Below, piece by piece: positions 1 to 7,920 of a stretch of DNA of 64,000 nt. The notes below the pieces were generated by a model that was not told where the DNA came from, did not search any database, and saw only the letters and a program-made list of their open reading frames with translations. The stretch covers positions 124,001 through 188,000 of the forward strand of contig NZ_SISB01000004.1 in the NCBI RefSeq assembly GCF_004310295.1, in the 5' to 3' direction. The translations under genes and the position numbers were made by a program. Every line of letters begins with the position of its first letter. The stretch's first letter is position 1. Source of the stretch: Pseudomonas sp. BGI-2 (lineage in GTDB: Bacteria; Pseudomonadota; Gammaproteobacteria; Pseudomonadales; Pseudomonadaceae).

Positions 1-214
1 CCCTCAGTGAATAGCCAAGAGTCAGCCCAGCGCCGACCACTGGCGGCTTTTAAGATTTCAAGAGTGCAAGATTCTTGTACTTTCAGTTCCTTAGCTTGCA
101 TGTTCCCCGCGGCGCTTTTTACGTACTGCACGGAGCCTTTGGGATTCTTCAGGCCAGCAGCACGGGCCACCTGAGTCGCTACGAACAGCAAATCGTGTTC
201 AGGGTGAGCCGAGG
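1..214 (-). pseudogene. phage antirepressor-like fragment, runs off left edge
   Basis: The minus strand stays open from about position 214 to the window start and encodes a peptide containing EHDLLFVATQVARAAGLKNP and, near the edge, RRWADSWLFTE. The combination of a xxFVAxxVAxAxGLKNP helix and an RWxDSWLFTE motif is like the N-terminal Bro-N domain of phage antirepressors. No ATG or GTG lies in frame upstream of the conserved part (the first GTG is inside the domain), so the 5' end appears lost. The family call is from memory of the motif only. It could also be an intact gene using an unusual start. Confidence 0.4.
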
Positions 215-301
215 GAAAGCAGTGGCAATTGGCTATTGATGCACCACAAAATAACTGCGATTCTAAGCGATTAAGCCGAATGAATCGGACAGGGAGCAGT
301 C

Positions 302-1309
302 GTGGAAATAGGCGAAGCGGTCGTTCAAGCGATCATCGTGCATCAGGTTGGGAATCGTTTACGGGAAGAGCCCTTGGTTTTAGCCGACCAGTGCTTCGCC
401 AGTACAGGTGATATATCGAACTTAATTCTGAGTGGTTATCTGCATGGTATCGTCAATGAAAAAAACCTACACCAGCTGACTCATGAATCTGATATTTCAC
501 TGAATGACGTGGTCCATCACGTAACAAGCTTCTTTGAGAAGAACATAAGTTTCATAGAGCTTTCTCAACGAATAGCAACGCATCTTTACACCTCAACTCA
601 TCATCCAAATATAGCATCTGGGGATTTATTTATAATCCTATTTGATAAAATAAAAACAGATGGTGAGTACTGCTCGGCGATCGGCATATACAAGTCAGAA
701 TCTAAGAACCAATACATCTCGAAAAAAACCGAAGGAGGCACTCCTGAACTTGAGGTGCTGACTGGCATCAACCCTGAGCTAATAGATAAAGGGGCGCTTT
801 TGACCGAAGGGTCAATGGGGGTTTATGCGTTAGACCGATTCAGCAAGCGCACAAAGTATTGGATGGAAGATTTTCTGAAGGCGAAACAGGTGCCTGACGA
901 AAAAACCAAGTCGGCTATAGCTATAGGTTTGATAGAGAAAGTACGAAGCGACATAGAAAACCCTATCGCTCGACAGCAGTTCGGCGAGGAAATTATAAGC
1001 CTTTGTACCGAGCGAGAAGAAATTCTTGGGTCCGAACTCAAAGAAATCTCAGAGCGCTATATTCAGGAAGGGGTTTGGGAAGACGAGTTAAAAAATATAA
1101 CGCAGCGCAAAAGCCTGATGGACTTAGATGAAATAAAAATCCCCGTTAAAAAGTTTGTGCCAAAACTAAGGAAAACGTTAAACAGAGTGGACTTGGGAAA
1201 CGACATTCTCTTGACGATCCCTAACAACCTTTCGTTTGACAAGGTTGATTTCGAGCTCAACGGAAAAACCATTCTGATTAACATAGTCTTGGAGAGCAAA
1301 CATGGGTGA
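302..1309 (+). CDS. NA37/YejK-like nucleoid-associated protein of a putative defence operon
   Basis: A 335-residue protein with a GTG start and AGGGAG five bases upstream. The layout fits the 37-kDa nucleoid-associated family (NdpA/YejK): an N-terminal VVQAIIVHQVGN strand-helix, a central RFSKRTKYWMEDFLKAKQ segment that in the family reads as F(M)xxFL, a charged helical middle (residues about 200-260) and a C-terminal beta part with KTILINIVLESK. Family members bind DNA and their role is unclear. The gene overlaps the next one by 8 bp, so the three genes 302-3352 are probably one transcript. Codon use and base composition are AT-rich compared with the core. The role in defence is inferred from the neighbours. 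The family call is fairly good. Confidence 0.65.
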   Translation: MEIGEAVVQAIIVHQVGNRLREEPLVLADQCFASTGDISNLILSGYLHGIVNEKNLHQLTHESDISLNDVVHHVTSFFEKNISFIELSQRIATHLYTSTHHPNIASGDLFIILFDKIKTDGEYCSAIGIYKSESKNQYISKKTEGGTPELEVLTGINPELIDKGALLTEGSMGVYALDRFSKRTKYWMEDFLKAKQVPDEKTKSAIAIGLIEKVRSDIENPIARQQFGEEIISLCTEREEILGSELKEISERYIQEGVWEDELKNITQRKSLMDLDEIKIPVKKFVPKLRKTLNRVDLGNDILLTIPNNLSFDKVDFELNGKTILINIVLESKHG

Positions 1310-2216
1310 AGCATCTAAAACGTCGGGTGAGAATGGTGAGAAAATCACTGAGGAGATACTGCGACTAATCGGTTGGAATAGCCCCATGCGAGGCGTCAGC
1401 GTAGAGTGCCACATCAAACATCACGAAAAACAAACTCACGGCAACGACTTTCTGTATCTTTACGATAATCCGCTGCATGAAAACCGGACTGATGTTGTTT
1501 ATATCTCTACAAAAAATGAAAAGGATGGCTACAGCAAGGGCGAGCAAGGTGTACGAACGACATTTAAAAAACACTTGGCTGAACTCGATAAAATCATCTC
1601 TTGTTCAAAATTAAACTCAAAAGTTAACGAAGCGATAAAATCTTTCGGCGGGCGCAAACAAAAGAGACATACAGGCTTGCTGTTCTGGTTGCACGGGAAT
1701 AAAGAGGAGCTTGAACGGAACATAAAGCCGCACTTGGGGGCGGTACAGCTCAATCTCGAATCAGGTTGCCCGATCTATTTGGTCGACATGTCACGGGCAT
1801 CGTTCATAAAAGAAGTGATTGGCCATTTCAATGCTACAAATCACGGTGCCTATAGTTTTTATTATCCGAAGCTCGGGAGCATAATTGCAACAGTAGATGA
1901 ACGCTTCGGGCCACTTTTGCCTATAGAGCTCGTAGTCTCCGATTTAATACCGTTACGTTTTATGCTGGGAGACAAACCCTCGCTTTGCTTGTACGCAAAA
2001 GAGAAGTTTTCCGCGGAATCACTGAAGAAGTTGTGCAGCCTGGCATTCGACTTTGCAGATGGATGGGTAGAGCAAATCTTCATTGGGTTAGAAGAATATC
2101 ATCCAGCTGATGATAGAGAATCAAAAGACCAGGTGCTAATGACTTTTAGAGAGCGAGCAGCAAACATAAAAGTATTTTGTTACAAAGAGTCAATCCTTGA
2201 CCTGCTGGAGTACTAA
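1302..2216 (+). CDS. GapS4a-like protein with putative PD-(D/E)XK nuclease fold
   Basis: A 304-residue protein starting at an ATG that overlaps the previous stop. The N-terminus reads GENGEKITEEILRLIGW, then THGNDFLYLYDN and DVVYISTKNEK. An early helix with E, a G-x-D on a strand and a second strand ending in a lysine is the order expected for a PD-(D/E)XK nuclease core, although the third motif is S-T-K rather than D/E-x-K. The start MGEASKTSGENGEK, the GW near residue 26 and the LLFWL segment near residue 127 resemble GapS4a, one half of the two-gene GAPS4 anti-phage system, as I remember it. The following gene resembles the other half. The nuclease call is inference from motifs. Confidence 0.55.
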   Translation: MGEASKTSGENGEKITEEILRLIGWNSPMRGVSVECHIKHHEKQTHGNDFLYLYDNPLHENRTDVVYISTKNEKDGYSKGEQGVRTTFKKHLAELDKIISCSKLNSKVNEAIKSFGGRKQKRHTGLLFWLHGNKEELERNIKPHLGAVQLNLESGCPIYLVDMSRASFIKEVIGHFNATNHGAYSFYYPKLGSIIATVDERFGPLLPIELVVSDLIPLRFMLGDKPSLCLYAKEKFSAESLKKLCSLAFDFADGWVEQIFIGLEEYHPADDRESKDQVLMTFRERAANIKVFCYKESILDLLEY

Positions 2217-2218
2217 TA

Positions 2219-3352
2219 ATGGAAAAGTCACCTGCCCGTAAATTTGACTTTGAACGCACGATGCTTTGGGGGGATCACCTTCGTGTCCTACTCAACAGCG
2301 AGCATATTAGCCCCGGCGAGATAAATGAGACCCTCAGAGAGAAGGGTATATTCATAGACAGCAATGAGAAGTCAATAACTGTCCCGCTACTAAGCTCTTG
2401 CCTTCTGACTCCTGACGAGTTCAGACGACTGGTGGAACGCTCGTTCGTTAGAGAATCCGGAAAAAAATATTCATCGTGCACATTCAAGCTTACTTCGCCT
2501 TCCGCTGATTGGAAAACGGTTCTGCTCAATGGTTTTGAGGAGGCCGTTGGGGGACTACAAACTGACACGGACAAAGAATTCGCATCCGAACCTGCTCTCT
2601 CGGTGGAACCTAATGGCGATTTAAAAGTAACCTACTCGCTGCGCGTTTTAGACTTCAGCAAAGATTGGATAGAGCAGGAACTCATTTACCCAGCTGAAAT
2701 CAATTTAAAAGTGTCTGGCAGCGGCCTAAGTGTGGAGGCCGACCGATCACACACTTCGAAAGACACCGACAGAATGAACGATAAAATCACACGAGCTCTT
2801 GGAAGACTCTGCAAGGCCAAAGGGGTAACGGAAGACGAGAAGCCAGACGCAATTCTCTTCGATGACTTCGTAAATAGCGACCGCATACGCTTTTTCCTTC
2901 AGCTCACATCAGTAAATTCCAAAGAGTTTAGCTTTTCAGAAATAGATGGTATTGAAATCATTCGAGATCAAACGGCCGGAACCCTTCCCCAAGATCCACA
3001 AATCATCTGGATGGAGGATACGGTCAACAAAATAAAGATAAATGGAAAGGACCTCGGAAAAATCTTCCTTCTTTACGAGCCGGACTACTACCAATTTTAC
3101 TTCCTTGTAAAAATGACCGTAACGTATGCGTTTAAATTCGGCGCTAACGTGGGAACCTGCGGCATCGAATATTATTTTTCTGGCAAGTCGACTCGTGGTG
3201 ATGACTATTCAGGAACAATGTTCGGGTTCTGTATCGACCGATTGTCAAGAGTTGAAAAAAGCAGCCAAGCTTCCGTTAGGAAAAGCATTATTAAACAAGT
3301 CCAGCAAGTCAGGGATAACGCGTTAAGTTTTGTAAGCCTCACAACGCCGTGA
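2219..3352 (+). CDS. GapS4b-like protein of a putative two- or three-gene defence system
   Basis: A 377-residue protein whose ATG lies 2 bp after the previous stop, which implies translational coupling. The N-terminus contains HLRVLLNSEHISPGEINETL followed by REKGIFIDSNEKSITVPLLS, a pattern I recall from GapS4b (short-helix, LREKG, then a TVPL strand). The middle has a PDAILFDDFVNSDRIRFFLQL segment, and the C-terminus has an FGANVGTCGIEYYFSG beta part. No transmembrane segment or nucleotide-binding motif is visible. Partner and order match the GAPS4 layout (a then b). The molecular role is not known to me. Confidence 0.5.
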   Translation: MEKSPARKFDFERTMLWGDHLRVLLNSEHISPGEINETLREKGIFIDSNEKSITVPLLSSCLLTPDEFRRLVERSFVRESGKKYSSCTFKLTSPSADWKTVLLNGFEEAVGGLQTDTDKEFASEPALSVEPNGDLKVTYSLRVLDFSKDWIEQELIYPAEINLKVSGSGLSVEADRSHTSKDTDRMNDKITRALGRLCKAKGVTEDEKPDAILFDDFVNSDRIRFFLQLTSVNSKEFSFSEIDGIEIIRDQTAGTLPQDPQIIWMEDTVNKIKINGKDLGKIFLLYEPDYYQFYFLVKMTVTYAFKFGANVGTCGIEYYFSGKSTRGDDYSGTMFGFCIDRLSRVEKSSQASVRKSIIKQVQQVRDNALSFVSLTTP

Positions 3353-3421
3353 TTCACTATTTTATGGAGCTAAGTGAATGTAAACTCGCTTTCGAGGATC
3401 TTGGTGATATCCAATGTTCCT

Positions 3422-3589
3422 TTAGCGGGCAGTGGTGGCATCTTTTCTAACTGGCTTTCGTGTAGTTGCTCTACAACTGTTCGCGGGAGTTATCAAGAAT
3501 ACCGTAAGCGCACCACAAACCCCACATTCAAAGCGCTTAGCTGATCCCGGATGCTGTGCTCCCGATTCCCTCAGGAGCCAGTTCGCCAT
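3422..3589 (-). CDS. small hypothetical protein downstream of a phage-type promoter
   Basis: A 55-residue frame from an ATG at 3589, cysteine-containing (ECGVCGALTVFL) and ending in a basic RKPVRKDATTAR tail. It lies about 165 bases downstream of the T3/gh-1-like promoter at 3755-3770 on the same strand, and converges with the defence operon. The Shine-Dalgarno signal is weak. I do not recognise the family; similar GVCGAL-containing small frames seem frequent on pseudomonad mobile elements, but that is recollection only. Confidence 0.35.
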   Translation of the reverse strand: MANWLLRESGAQHPGSAKRFECGVCGALTVFLITPANSCRATTRKPVRKDATTAR

Positions 3590-3751
3590 GATGCGACCCG
3601 ATGTCAAAGAAAAAGTGTATCTCTACCCCAAGCCGGTGGAATTCGAAAATCCATCGATGGATTGTCTGCGCTGTTTAAGTGCACTGTGCTCATCAGTAAA
3701 TCTCAGTTTTTCAAATGGAGTTAAATCTGAAGGACCATGAGGTCTCTTCGC

Positions 3752-3772
3752 TCTTAGTGAGGGTTTTTAAAC
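3752..3772 (-). promoter_or_regulatory. T3/gh-1-like phage RNA polymerase promoter (copy 1)
   Basis: On the minus strand the sequence reads TTAAAAACCCTCACTA then AGAGCG (3770 down to 3749). It matches the first 15-16 bases of the consensus I recall for Pseudomonas phage gh-1 (TTAAAAACCCTCACTR...) and the T3 promoter core AACCCTCACTAA. About nine bases downstream lies a small hairpin GACC-ATGA-GGTC (3733-3744, plus-strand reading). Transcription would run leftward toward the 3589-3422 frame. Confidence 0.6.
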
Positions 3773-3782
3773 CTGCCCCCCA

Positions 3783-4112
3783 TCAGGCCTTGCGAATTGC
3801 TTCAACAAGTGCAGCTCGGTCGCCCGTATGCCTCGCCCGCAGAACCACACCCAGAGCAGCGTCTCGGGTCAACTGAGTAAATACGAACTGCCTCTTGAGC
3901 GCGTCCTCATAGAAAGCTTCCTGAGCGACCACGGGACCGCCGACCAGACTCCAAGTGGTTAAGCCTTCAGGCCCCTCCACGCCTTCGAACAGCCCCAATT
4001 CAACGAATTCATTAAGGGCAGCAGTCAGGCTCACTTTGAGGTCCACATGACGTCTCTTCGGTGTCGCCTTTGCAATAGCGAGGCTGTCGATTACAAAGCG
4101 TGGAGTAGGCAT
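3783..4112 (-). CDS. small hypothetical phage-type protein (109 aa)
   Basis: A minus-strand frame of 109 residues starting MPTPRFVIDSLAIAKATPKR, with AAGGA nine bases before the ATG. It looks like a compact soluble alpha-beta protein with an AAALNEFVELGLF-like helix (residues about 30-40) and an Arg/Ala-rich C-terminal helix. It is the last of three small same-strand genes that follow the phage-type promoter at 4903-4918. No family recognised. Confidence 0.5.
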   Translation of the reverse strand: MPTPRFVIDSLAIAKATPKRRHVDLKVSLTAALNEFVELGLFEGVEGPEGLTTWSLVGGPVVAQEAFYEDALKRQFVFTQLTRDAALGVVLRARHTGDRAALVEAIRKA

Positions 4113-4227
4113 ATAGGCAATCCTTGGGTAGCGTTAAGCCACTTAAGATATACGATCCCTGCTCACACACGGTATTAGTTTTTTCTGAAAGGAGCATCCT
4201 TATTATTGGCACACGCCCGCTTTCCAG

Positions 4228-4536
4228 TTACTCGATACGAACGGCTACATACTTTGGCTCTTCATCTGCTCGGGATACCGCATACTTAGCGTTGCCCCCT
4301 AAAGGCGAACGAGTAAGTGCTTGAATCATACTAAGCACATCTTCCTTATCTGCACCTTCTGCACCTTGAGGAACCTCGAATATTTCTGTGCGAGTTGCGC
4401 CGCCATAGACCCAAGAGCGCTTAGCGACCCATTTCCACGTACCTGAACCGCAAAGATCGTAGTCATCACTAAACTCCATCGAAACGTAAATAGCTGGCTC
4501 CGAAGTATTGGTCACAGTCATGGTTGAATTTGTCAT
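4228..4536 (-). CDS. small hypothetical phage-type protein (102 aa)
   Basis: A minus-strand frame of 102 residues, start MTNSTMTVTNTSEPAIYVSM. The N-terminal half is rich in beta-prone residues (WKWVAKRSWVYGGATRTEIF) and the second half has an acidic helix (EGADKEDVLSMIQALTRS) and a final beta segment YVAVRIE. The Shine-Dalgarno signal before the ATG is weak (GAGATG). Second of three small genes behind the phage-type promoter. No family recognised. Confidence 0.5.
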   Translation of the reverse strand: MTNSTMTVTNTSEPAIYVSMEFSDDYDLCGSGTWKWVAKRSWVYGGATRTEIFEVPQGAEGADKEDVLSMIQALTRSPLGGNAKYAVSRADEEPKYVAVRIE

Positions 4537-4597
4537 TACGTTGCATCTCGTAGGCTTTGAAGAAGAAAATCGAATATACGAATACTGCTCACATATG

Positions 4598-4855
4598 TCA
4601 ACGACTACTATTCGTAAACCTGCTGATTGGCCGATCAGATGACAACAAGGGCATCACGGAAGACACTGGGTTCGGTGTATTGAGTTCAGGTCGACCATAC
4701 CGAGAACCAGTAGGCTGTTTCTCCTCAGGGTTCCTGTAGGGTCGTTCTTTTGTCACAACGGAAAGCCCTCTCGGCGTCTCTGGTAGTAGGGGATCGGATC
4801 GACGCCGGTCAGCCCAATGCTGGAAACTGCTACGTGCAGTGAAGTAGTCGTGCAT
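4598..4855 (-). CDS. small hypothetical phage-type protein (85 aa)
   Basis: The ATG at 4855 is chosen because AGAGGGAG lies six bases before it; a longer TTG-started reading would place the Shine-Dalgarno inside the gene. The 85-residue product starts MHDYFTARSSFQHWADRRR and is hydrophilic, Arg/Pro/Ser-rich and probably largely disordered. It is the first gene after the T3/gh-1-like promoter, about 48 bases downstream of it. No family recognised. Confidence 0.45.
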   Translation of the reverse strand: MHDYFTARSSFQHWADRRRSDPLLPETPRGLSVVTKERPYRNPEEKQPTGSRYGRPELNTPNPVSSVMPLLSSDRPISRFTNSSR

Positions 4856-4899
4856 GGTGTGCTCCCTCTTCAAAATTAGTCGGACGTGATGTCCTTCCG

Positions 4900-4918
4900 T
4901 TTTAGTGAGGGTTTTTGG
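4900..4918 (-). promoter_or_regulatory. T3/gh-1-like phage RNA polymerase promoter (copy 2)
   Basis: The minus strand reads AAAAACCCTCACTAAAACGG (4916 down). It shares 15 identical bases with copy 1 and 13 with the T3 promoter core AACCCTCACTAAA. A hairpin GGAC-GTGAT-GTCC follows at 4882-4894, in the same relative place as in copy 1. The first gene behind it starts at 4855. The 200 bp between this site and 5115 hold no gene that I can see. Confidence 0.65.
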
Positions 4919-5114
4919 AGGTCGCCTTTAGCGCAGCCCAAGGGTCGCAATGGAAGAGGCAGCACCCGAGAAGGCTCAGTAGGTATTGTCCCTCCTAAGT
5001 GGTCCGCGCTGAATTGGCTGCATGATCGGTTTTAACCGACAACGCCACGGCGTTTCGCGCTTGGTCTTCAGATCACCCGCCGACACTATGTGTGATTGGG
5101 CTCCGTGCTTTGTC

Positions 5115-5915
5115 TCACGCCTTCAACAACGTGGACTCAATCGGTCCCGTGAGTTCAGCAAGTTTAAAAATGAACTGTGTGCGCTCCTCAAGCTTGAGTC
5201 GCTCGACATACGAGGTTAGGAGATCGTCAACGCGTGCCATTCGCAGAGCATTCCACTTGTCCCTCTGCTTACCGGGGGGAGGTGCCTGCGCTATCCTGTC
5301 CTGAAATTTGGTACAGCCATCCACCTCAAGCACGTTCGTCAACATCTCATCCCACCGTTCTTCTGGGGCATCTTTGGGATAACTATCTTGCGTGATGGTC
5401 AGTAAATCACCGTCTATCGAGTACCAAAGCGCAGTCACCTCCGTACCACTTGAGTTGCGCCCAACCGTAAACTCAAAGCCCTGCGTACGAAGCATAGGGA
5501 CACCCGACTTATTCGCACCACTTGCCATTGTGATGGAGAAGCGAAGCGTGCTCACGGGGATGCCAAAGAGAGGCGCTTGAAAAACAGGCACCTTCTCAAA
5601 CTGCTTTCCCTCTGGAACATGCCCATTCTCAGCCATTGCGGCTTCTCCATGAGCAATAGCCACGCACACGGGTGCGATGCTATCCAGATGAGCCCTAAGC
5701 TGCTGCCATGTCGCTGAGGGTTCTCCAGACTGGAACGTATCGAGGCGCTTCAGAATGTCCTTGGTGATTCTTGTGGCCACGGTTTTATCGGTAGTGCGGA
5801 GTGAGAAGGTAATGCTATCCGACTTAACCCCACGAGCACGCAAGCGCAGGGTGTAAACCTTGTTACGCACATACAGGTAGGGGGGTGCCACAACGGTCCC
5901 CAACAACTCAGTCAC
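5115..5915 (-). CDS. integrase N-terminal-domain-only protein, coupled to integrase
   Basis: The GTG at 5915 overlaps the integrase stop as GTGA, so this start (266 residues) is preferred over the longer TTG reading. Residues about 10-90 are clearly homologous to the N-terminus of the neighbouring integrase: RNKVYTLRLRARG versus RNGRYYLRLRPRS, FSLRTTDKT versus ISLRTADRT, SATWQQLRAHL versus AATWEDLRPRL, and AIAHGE versus TMAHGD. The rest is unlike an integrase and lacks the R/H/R/Y catalytic residues. The shared part is probably the arm-type DNA-binding domain. It could be a directionality or accessory factor that competes for the same sites. That role is inference. Confidence 0.6.
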   Translation of the reverse strand: MTELLGTVVAPPYLYVRNKVYTLRLRARGVKSDSITFSLRTTDKTVATRITKDILKRLDTFQSGEPSATWQQLRAHLDSIAPVCVAIAHGEAAMAENGHVPEGKQFEKVPVFQAPLFGIPVSTLRFSITMASGANKSGVPMLRTQGFEFTVGRNSSGTEVTALWYSIDGDLLTITQDSYPKDAPEERWDEMLTNVLEVDGCTKFQDRIAQAPPPGKQRDKWNALRMARVDDLLTSYVERLKLEERTQFIFKLAELTGPIESTLLKA

Positions 5916-7363
5916 TGACCGCCGCCAAAGGGCGTCCAAACTTCTCCAAGAGCTCCTGCGAGGACATCAACAGGAACACCCGACCCATACGTGTCGTAGG
6001 AAATAGAGTTGCTCGCGTGCCCGAGAATGCCCTGCGTGAATGCAGCAGGGATACCGCGAGCCTGTAAGGACGACGCCATATGATGCCTCAGGGAGTGCAG
6101 AGTCTGGTTCTCTGTCTTGGTCTCCCCAAGTACCTCCTTGATGACTCCCCTCAGGATTCCGCTATTCCGTGGAATGGACATCTTGTTAGCAGAAGGGAGA
6201 TAGCCGCTCTCGATAGCCGAAAGAAACAACTCCAGGTCGAAGCCTAAAGCGCCATCAGTCAGCGGTACTACACGTTCACTGTGTTTGTTCTTTATGGACT
6301 TGTCGGCGCTCTCTTCGTTGATACTGATGCACCAGTGCCCTGACTCTTTCTTAATGTCGTCTTTCGTGAGCTGCAAGACCTCACCAACACGAGCCCCAGT
6401 GACCACCAACAAAGATAGGCCCCAACGTTCCCACGACGATACTGGTAGGGAGTTTGCGTGAGACATGATGACTTCTACCTGATCCCGCTTGAACGCTTCA
6501 CGCTGGCTCTCAGTGCCCTTAGTGAACTTGAGTTTAGAGGTGTACGCCTTGACCAAGTAATCATTAGCTACCGCCCAACCCATCACCGCGATCAGCTTCG
6601 CGAGGATAGTGTTCACCGTGGACGGCTTGCGGGTTTCTAACAGCTCAGCTCTTACGGCCACCATATCGGCCCGAGTGTGCTTCCTTAGGTCCTCTATCCC
6701 ACATGCCTCCAGAGTCTCACCGATGATCTTGTGGTTACTCAGAATTTGGGTCAGTGATGAATCCTTGATGTTGTCTCTGTGTTCCCTCATGAACTGAGCT
6801 GAAAGATCATCCCAAAGCAGAGGCGCTTGCTGGTCGTATACAGATAGGGACACAGACGCGGGTTGTTCCCCCTCGGAGAGTTCCCGAATGATGCCTAAGA
6901 GCGCTTCAGGGTCACCTTTCAGCCGATCTTGGGAGCCCGCCATGATCCGCTTGCCGTACCCGACTGTCCGCTGCTGCGGCTCTGTAAAGGGCTTATGCGC
7001 CGACGCGATAGTCAGTGCGGACTTGAGCTCGTCATAGATCATCTCGTAGGCCACCAACGAGTCGTCACCATGGGCCATCGTCAAGCATTCCTCAGCGATG
7101 ACCAAGAGGCGAGGGCGCAGGTCCTCCCATGTAGCTGCTGGGTTGTCGAGGTGGAAGACTGCAAGAGCCCTGAGGATGTCTTTAGAGATGTCCATTGCTG
7201 TGGTTCGGTCTGCTGTGCGTAAAGAGATCGTGAAGTAGTTCTGAGTGGTGCTGCGAGGGCGTAGACGCAAGTAGTAACGGCCGTTGCGCCTGAAGTGCCA
7301 CGGTTTAGCGAGGATGGTTTGTAACAGGTTAGTGCCTTGCTTGGCACATCTGAGACTGGTCAT
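5912..7363 (-). CDS. tyrosine recombinase (site-specific integrase)
   Basis: A 483-residue phage-type integrase. The N-terminal arm-binding domain has FRRNGRYYLRLRP; the core-binding part (about 190-290) precedes the catalytic domain. Catalytic residues are visible in order: Arg in TGARVGEVLQL, a Lys-containing turn in KNKHSERVVPL, His/Arg in HSLRHHMASSL, His in LGHASNS and the nucleophilic Tyr in SYDTYG. All are present, so the enzyme should be active. It sits at the right edge of the AT-rich element with its start 35 bp from the end of a core gene, the usual place for an element's own integrase. It shares a GTGA overlap with the next gene. Confidence 0.9.
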   Translation of the reverse strand: MTSLRCAKQGTNLLQTILAKPWHFRRNGRYYLRLRPRSTTQNYFTISLRTADRTTAMDISKDILRALAVFHLDNPAATWEDLRPRLLVIAEECLTMAHGDDSLVAYEMIYDELKSALTIASAHKPFTEPQQRTVGYGKRIMAGSQDRLKGDPEALLGIIRELSEGEQPASVSLSVYDQQAPLLWDDLSAQFMREHRDNIKDSSLTQILSNHKIIGETLEACGIEDLRKHTRADMVAVRAELLETRKPSTVNTILAKLIAVMGWAVANDYLVKAYTSKLKFTKGTESQREAFKRDQVEVIMSHANSLPVSSWERWGLSLLVVTGARVGEVLQLTKDDIKKESGHWCISINEESADKSIKNKHSERVVPLTDGALGFDLELFLSAIESGYLPSANKMSIPRNSGILRGVIKEVLGETKTENQTLHSLRHHMASSLQARGIPAAFTQGILGHASNSISYDTYGSGVPVDVLAGALGEVWTPFGGGQ

Positions 7364-7397
7364 AGGTTGAAACCCCTGTGTTCATTGGGTTCCGTCC

Positions 7398-7880
7398 TTA
7401 CTCAGTTAAATCGGCGGGGATTATCACGCCATTGCGCGCCAGGTGCACGTAGTGCGCGATGAATAAACCGGTTTCCATTTCACCTTCCAGCCGATAGGGG
7501 ATGGGCTGATCGGGTTTTTTCAGCATTTTCACCAGATCCCGCACCTTGGGCCACAGGTTGGTGCGGATCGGCACCTTGAAATAGGCACTGCGTTTGGGAC
7601 CGACCGTGAACCAGTGTTCATGCTCACCTTCGGCCAGCAATATCTCGCCTAGGTGAATGCGGTATTCAAGCCCACGCACCGTCAGGTCGCTGTCGTTGGG
7701 GTTGTCGACGCGAAAGTGCAGGATGAATTTCTGCTCCATCAATTTGGCCCGGACCACTTCGACCTTGACCAGATGCACTTGCGGATCCGGCAGATCGCCA
7801 CCGAACCAGGATGCGCAGCCGCCGAGCCCGAGAAGCAGGAGCAGAGTAAGCATCTGTAACACGCGCCGCTGGGTGGTCAT
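7398..7880 (-). CDS. LEA type 2-family lipoprotein
   Basis: A 160-residue lipoprotein with the lipobox LGGCAS after a hydrophobic leader. The mature part is a single LEA14/WHy-like beta domain, recognised from the segment FILHFRVDNPNDSDLTVRGL, in which VxNPN is the family hallmark. These proteins are periplasmic or outer-membrane associated and are linked to stress tolerance. The gene's 3' end faces the integrated element, which makes it a candidate insertion site. Confidence 0.8.
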   Translation of the reverse strand: MTTQRRVLQMLTLLLLLGLGGCASWFGGDLPDPQVHLVKVEVVRAKLMEQKFILHFRVDNPNDSDLTVRGLEYRIHLGEILLAEGEHEHWFTVGPKRSAYFKVPIRTNLWPKVRDLVKMLKKPDQPIPYRLEGEMETGLFIAHYVHLARNGVIIPADLTE

Positions 7881-7920
7881 GGTGACGTCTCCTTGTAGCC
7901 GCTGGCGAAGCCCGCCCGAC

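Noticed and set aside
4012..4212. 66-residue minus-strand frame overlapping the 3783-4112 gene
   Set aside because: Overlaps a better frame with a Shine-Dalgarno signal by 100 bp; cysteine-rich and without a ribosome site.
5022..5304. Plus-strand frames across the start of the integrase-partner gene
   Set aside because: Shadows of the minus-strand gene; no ribosome sites.
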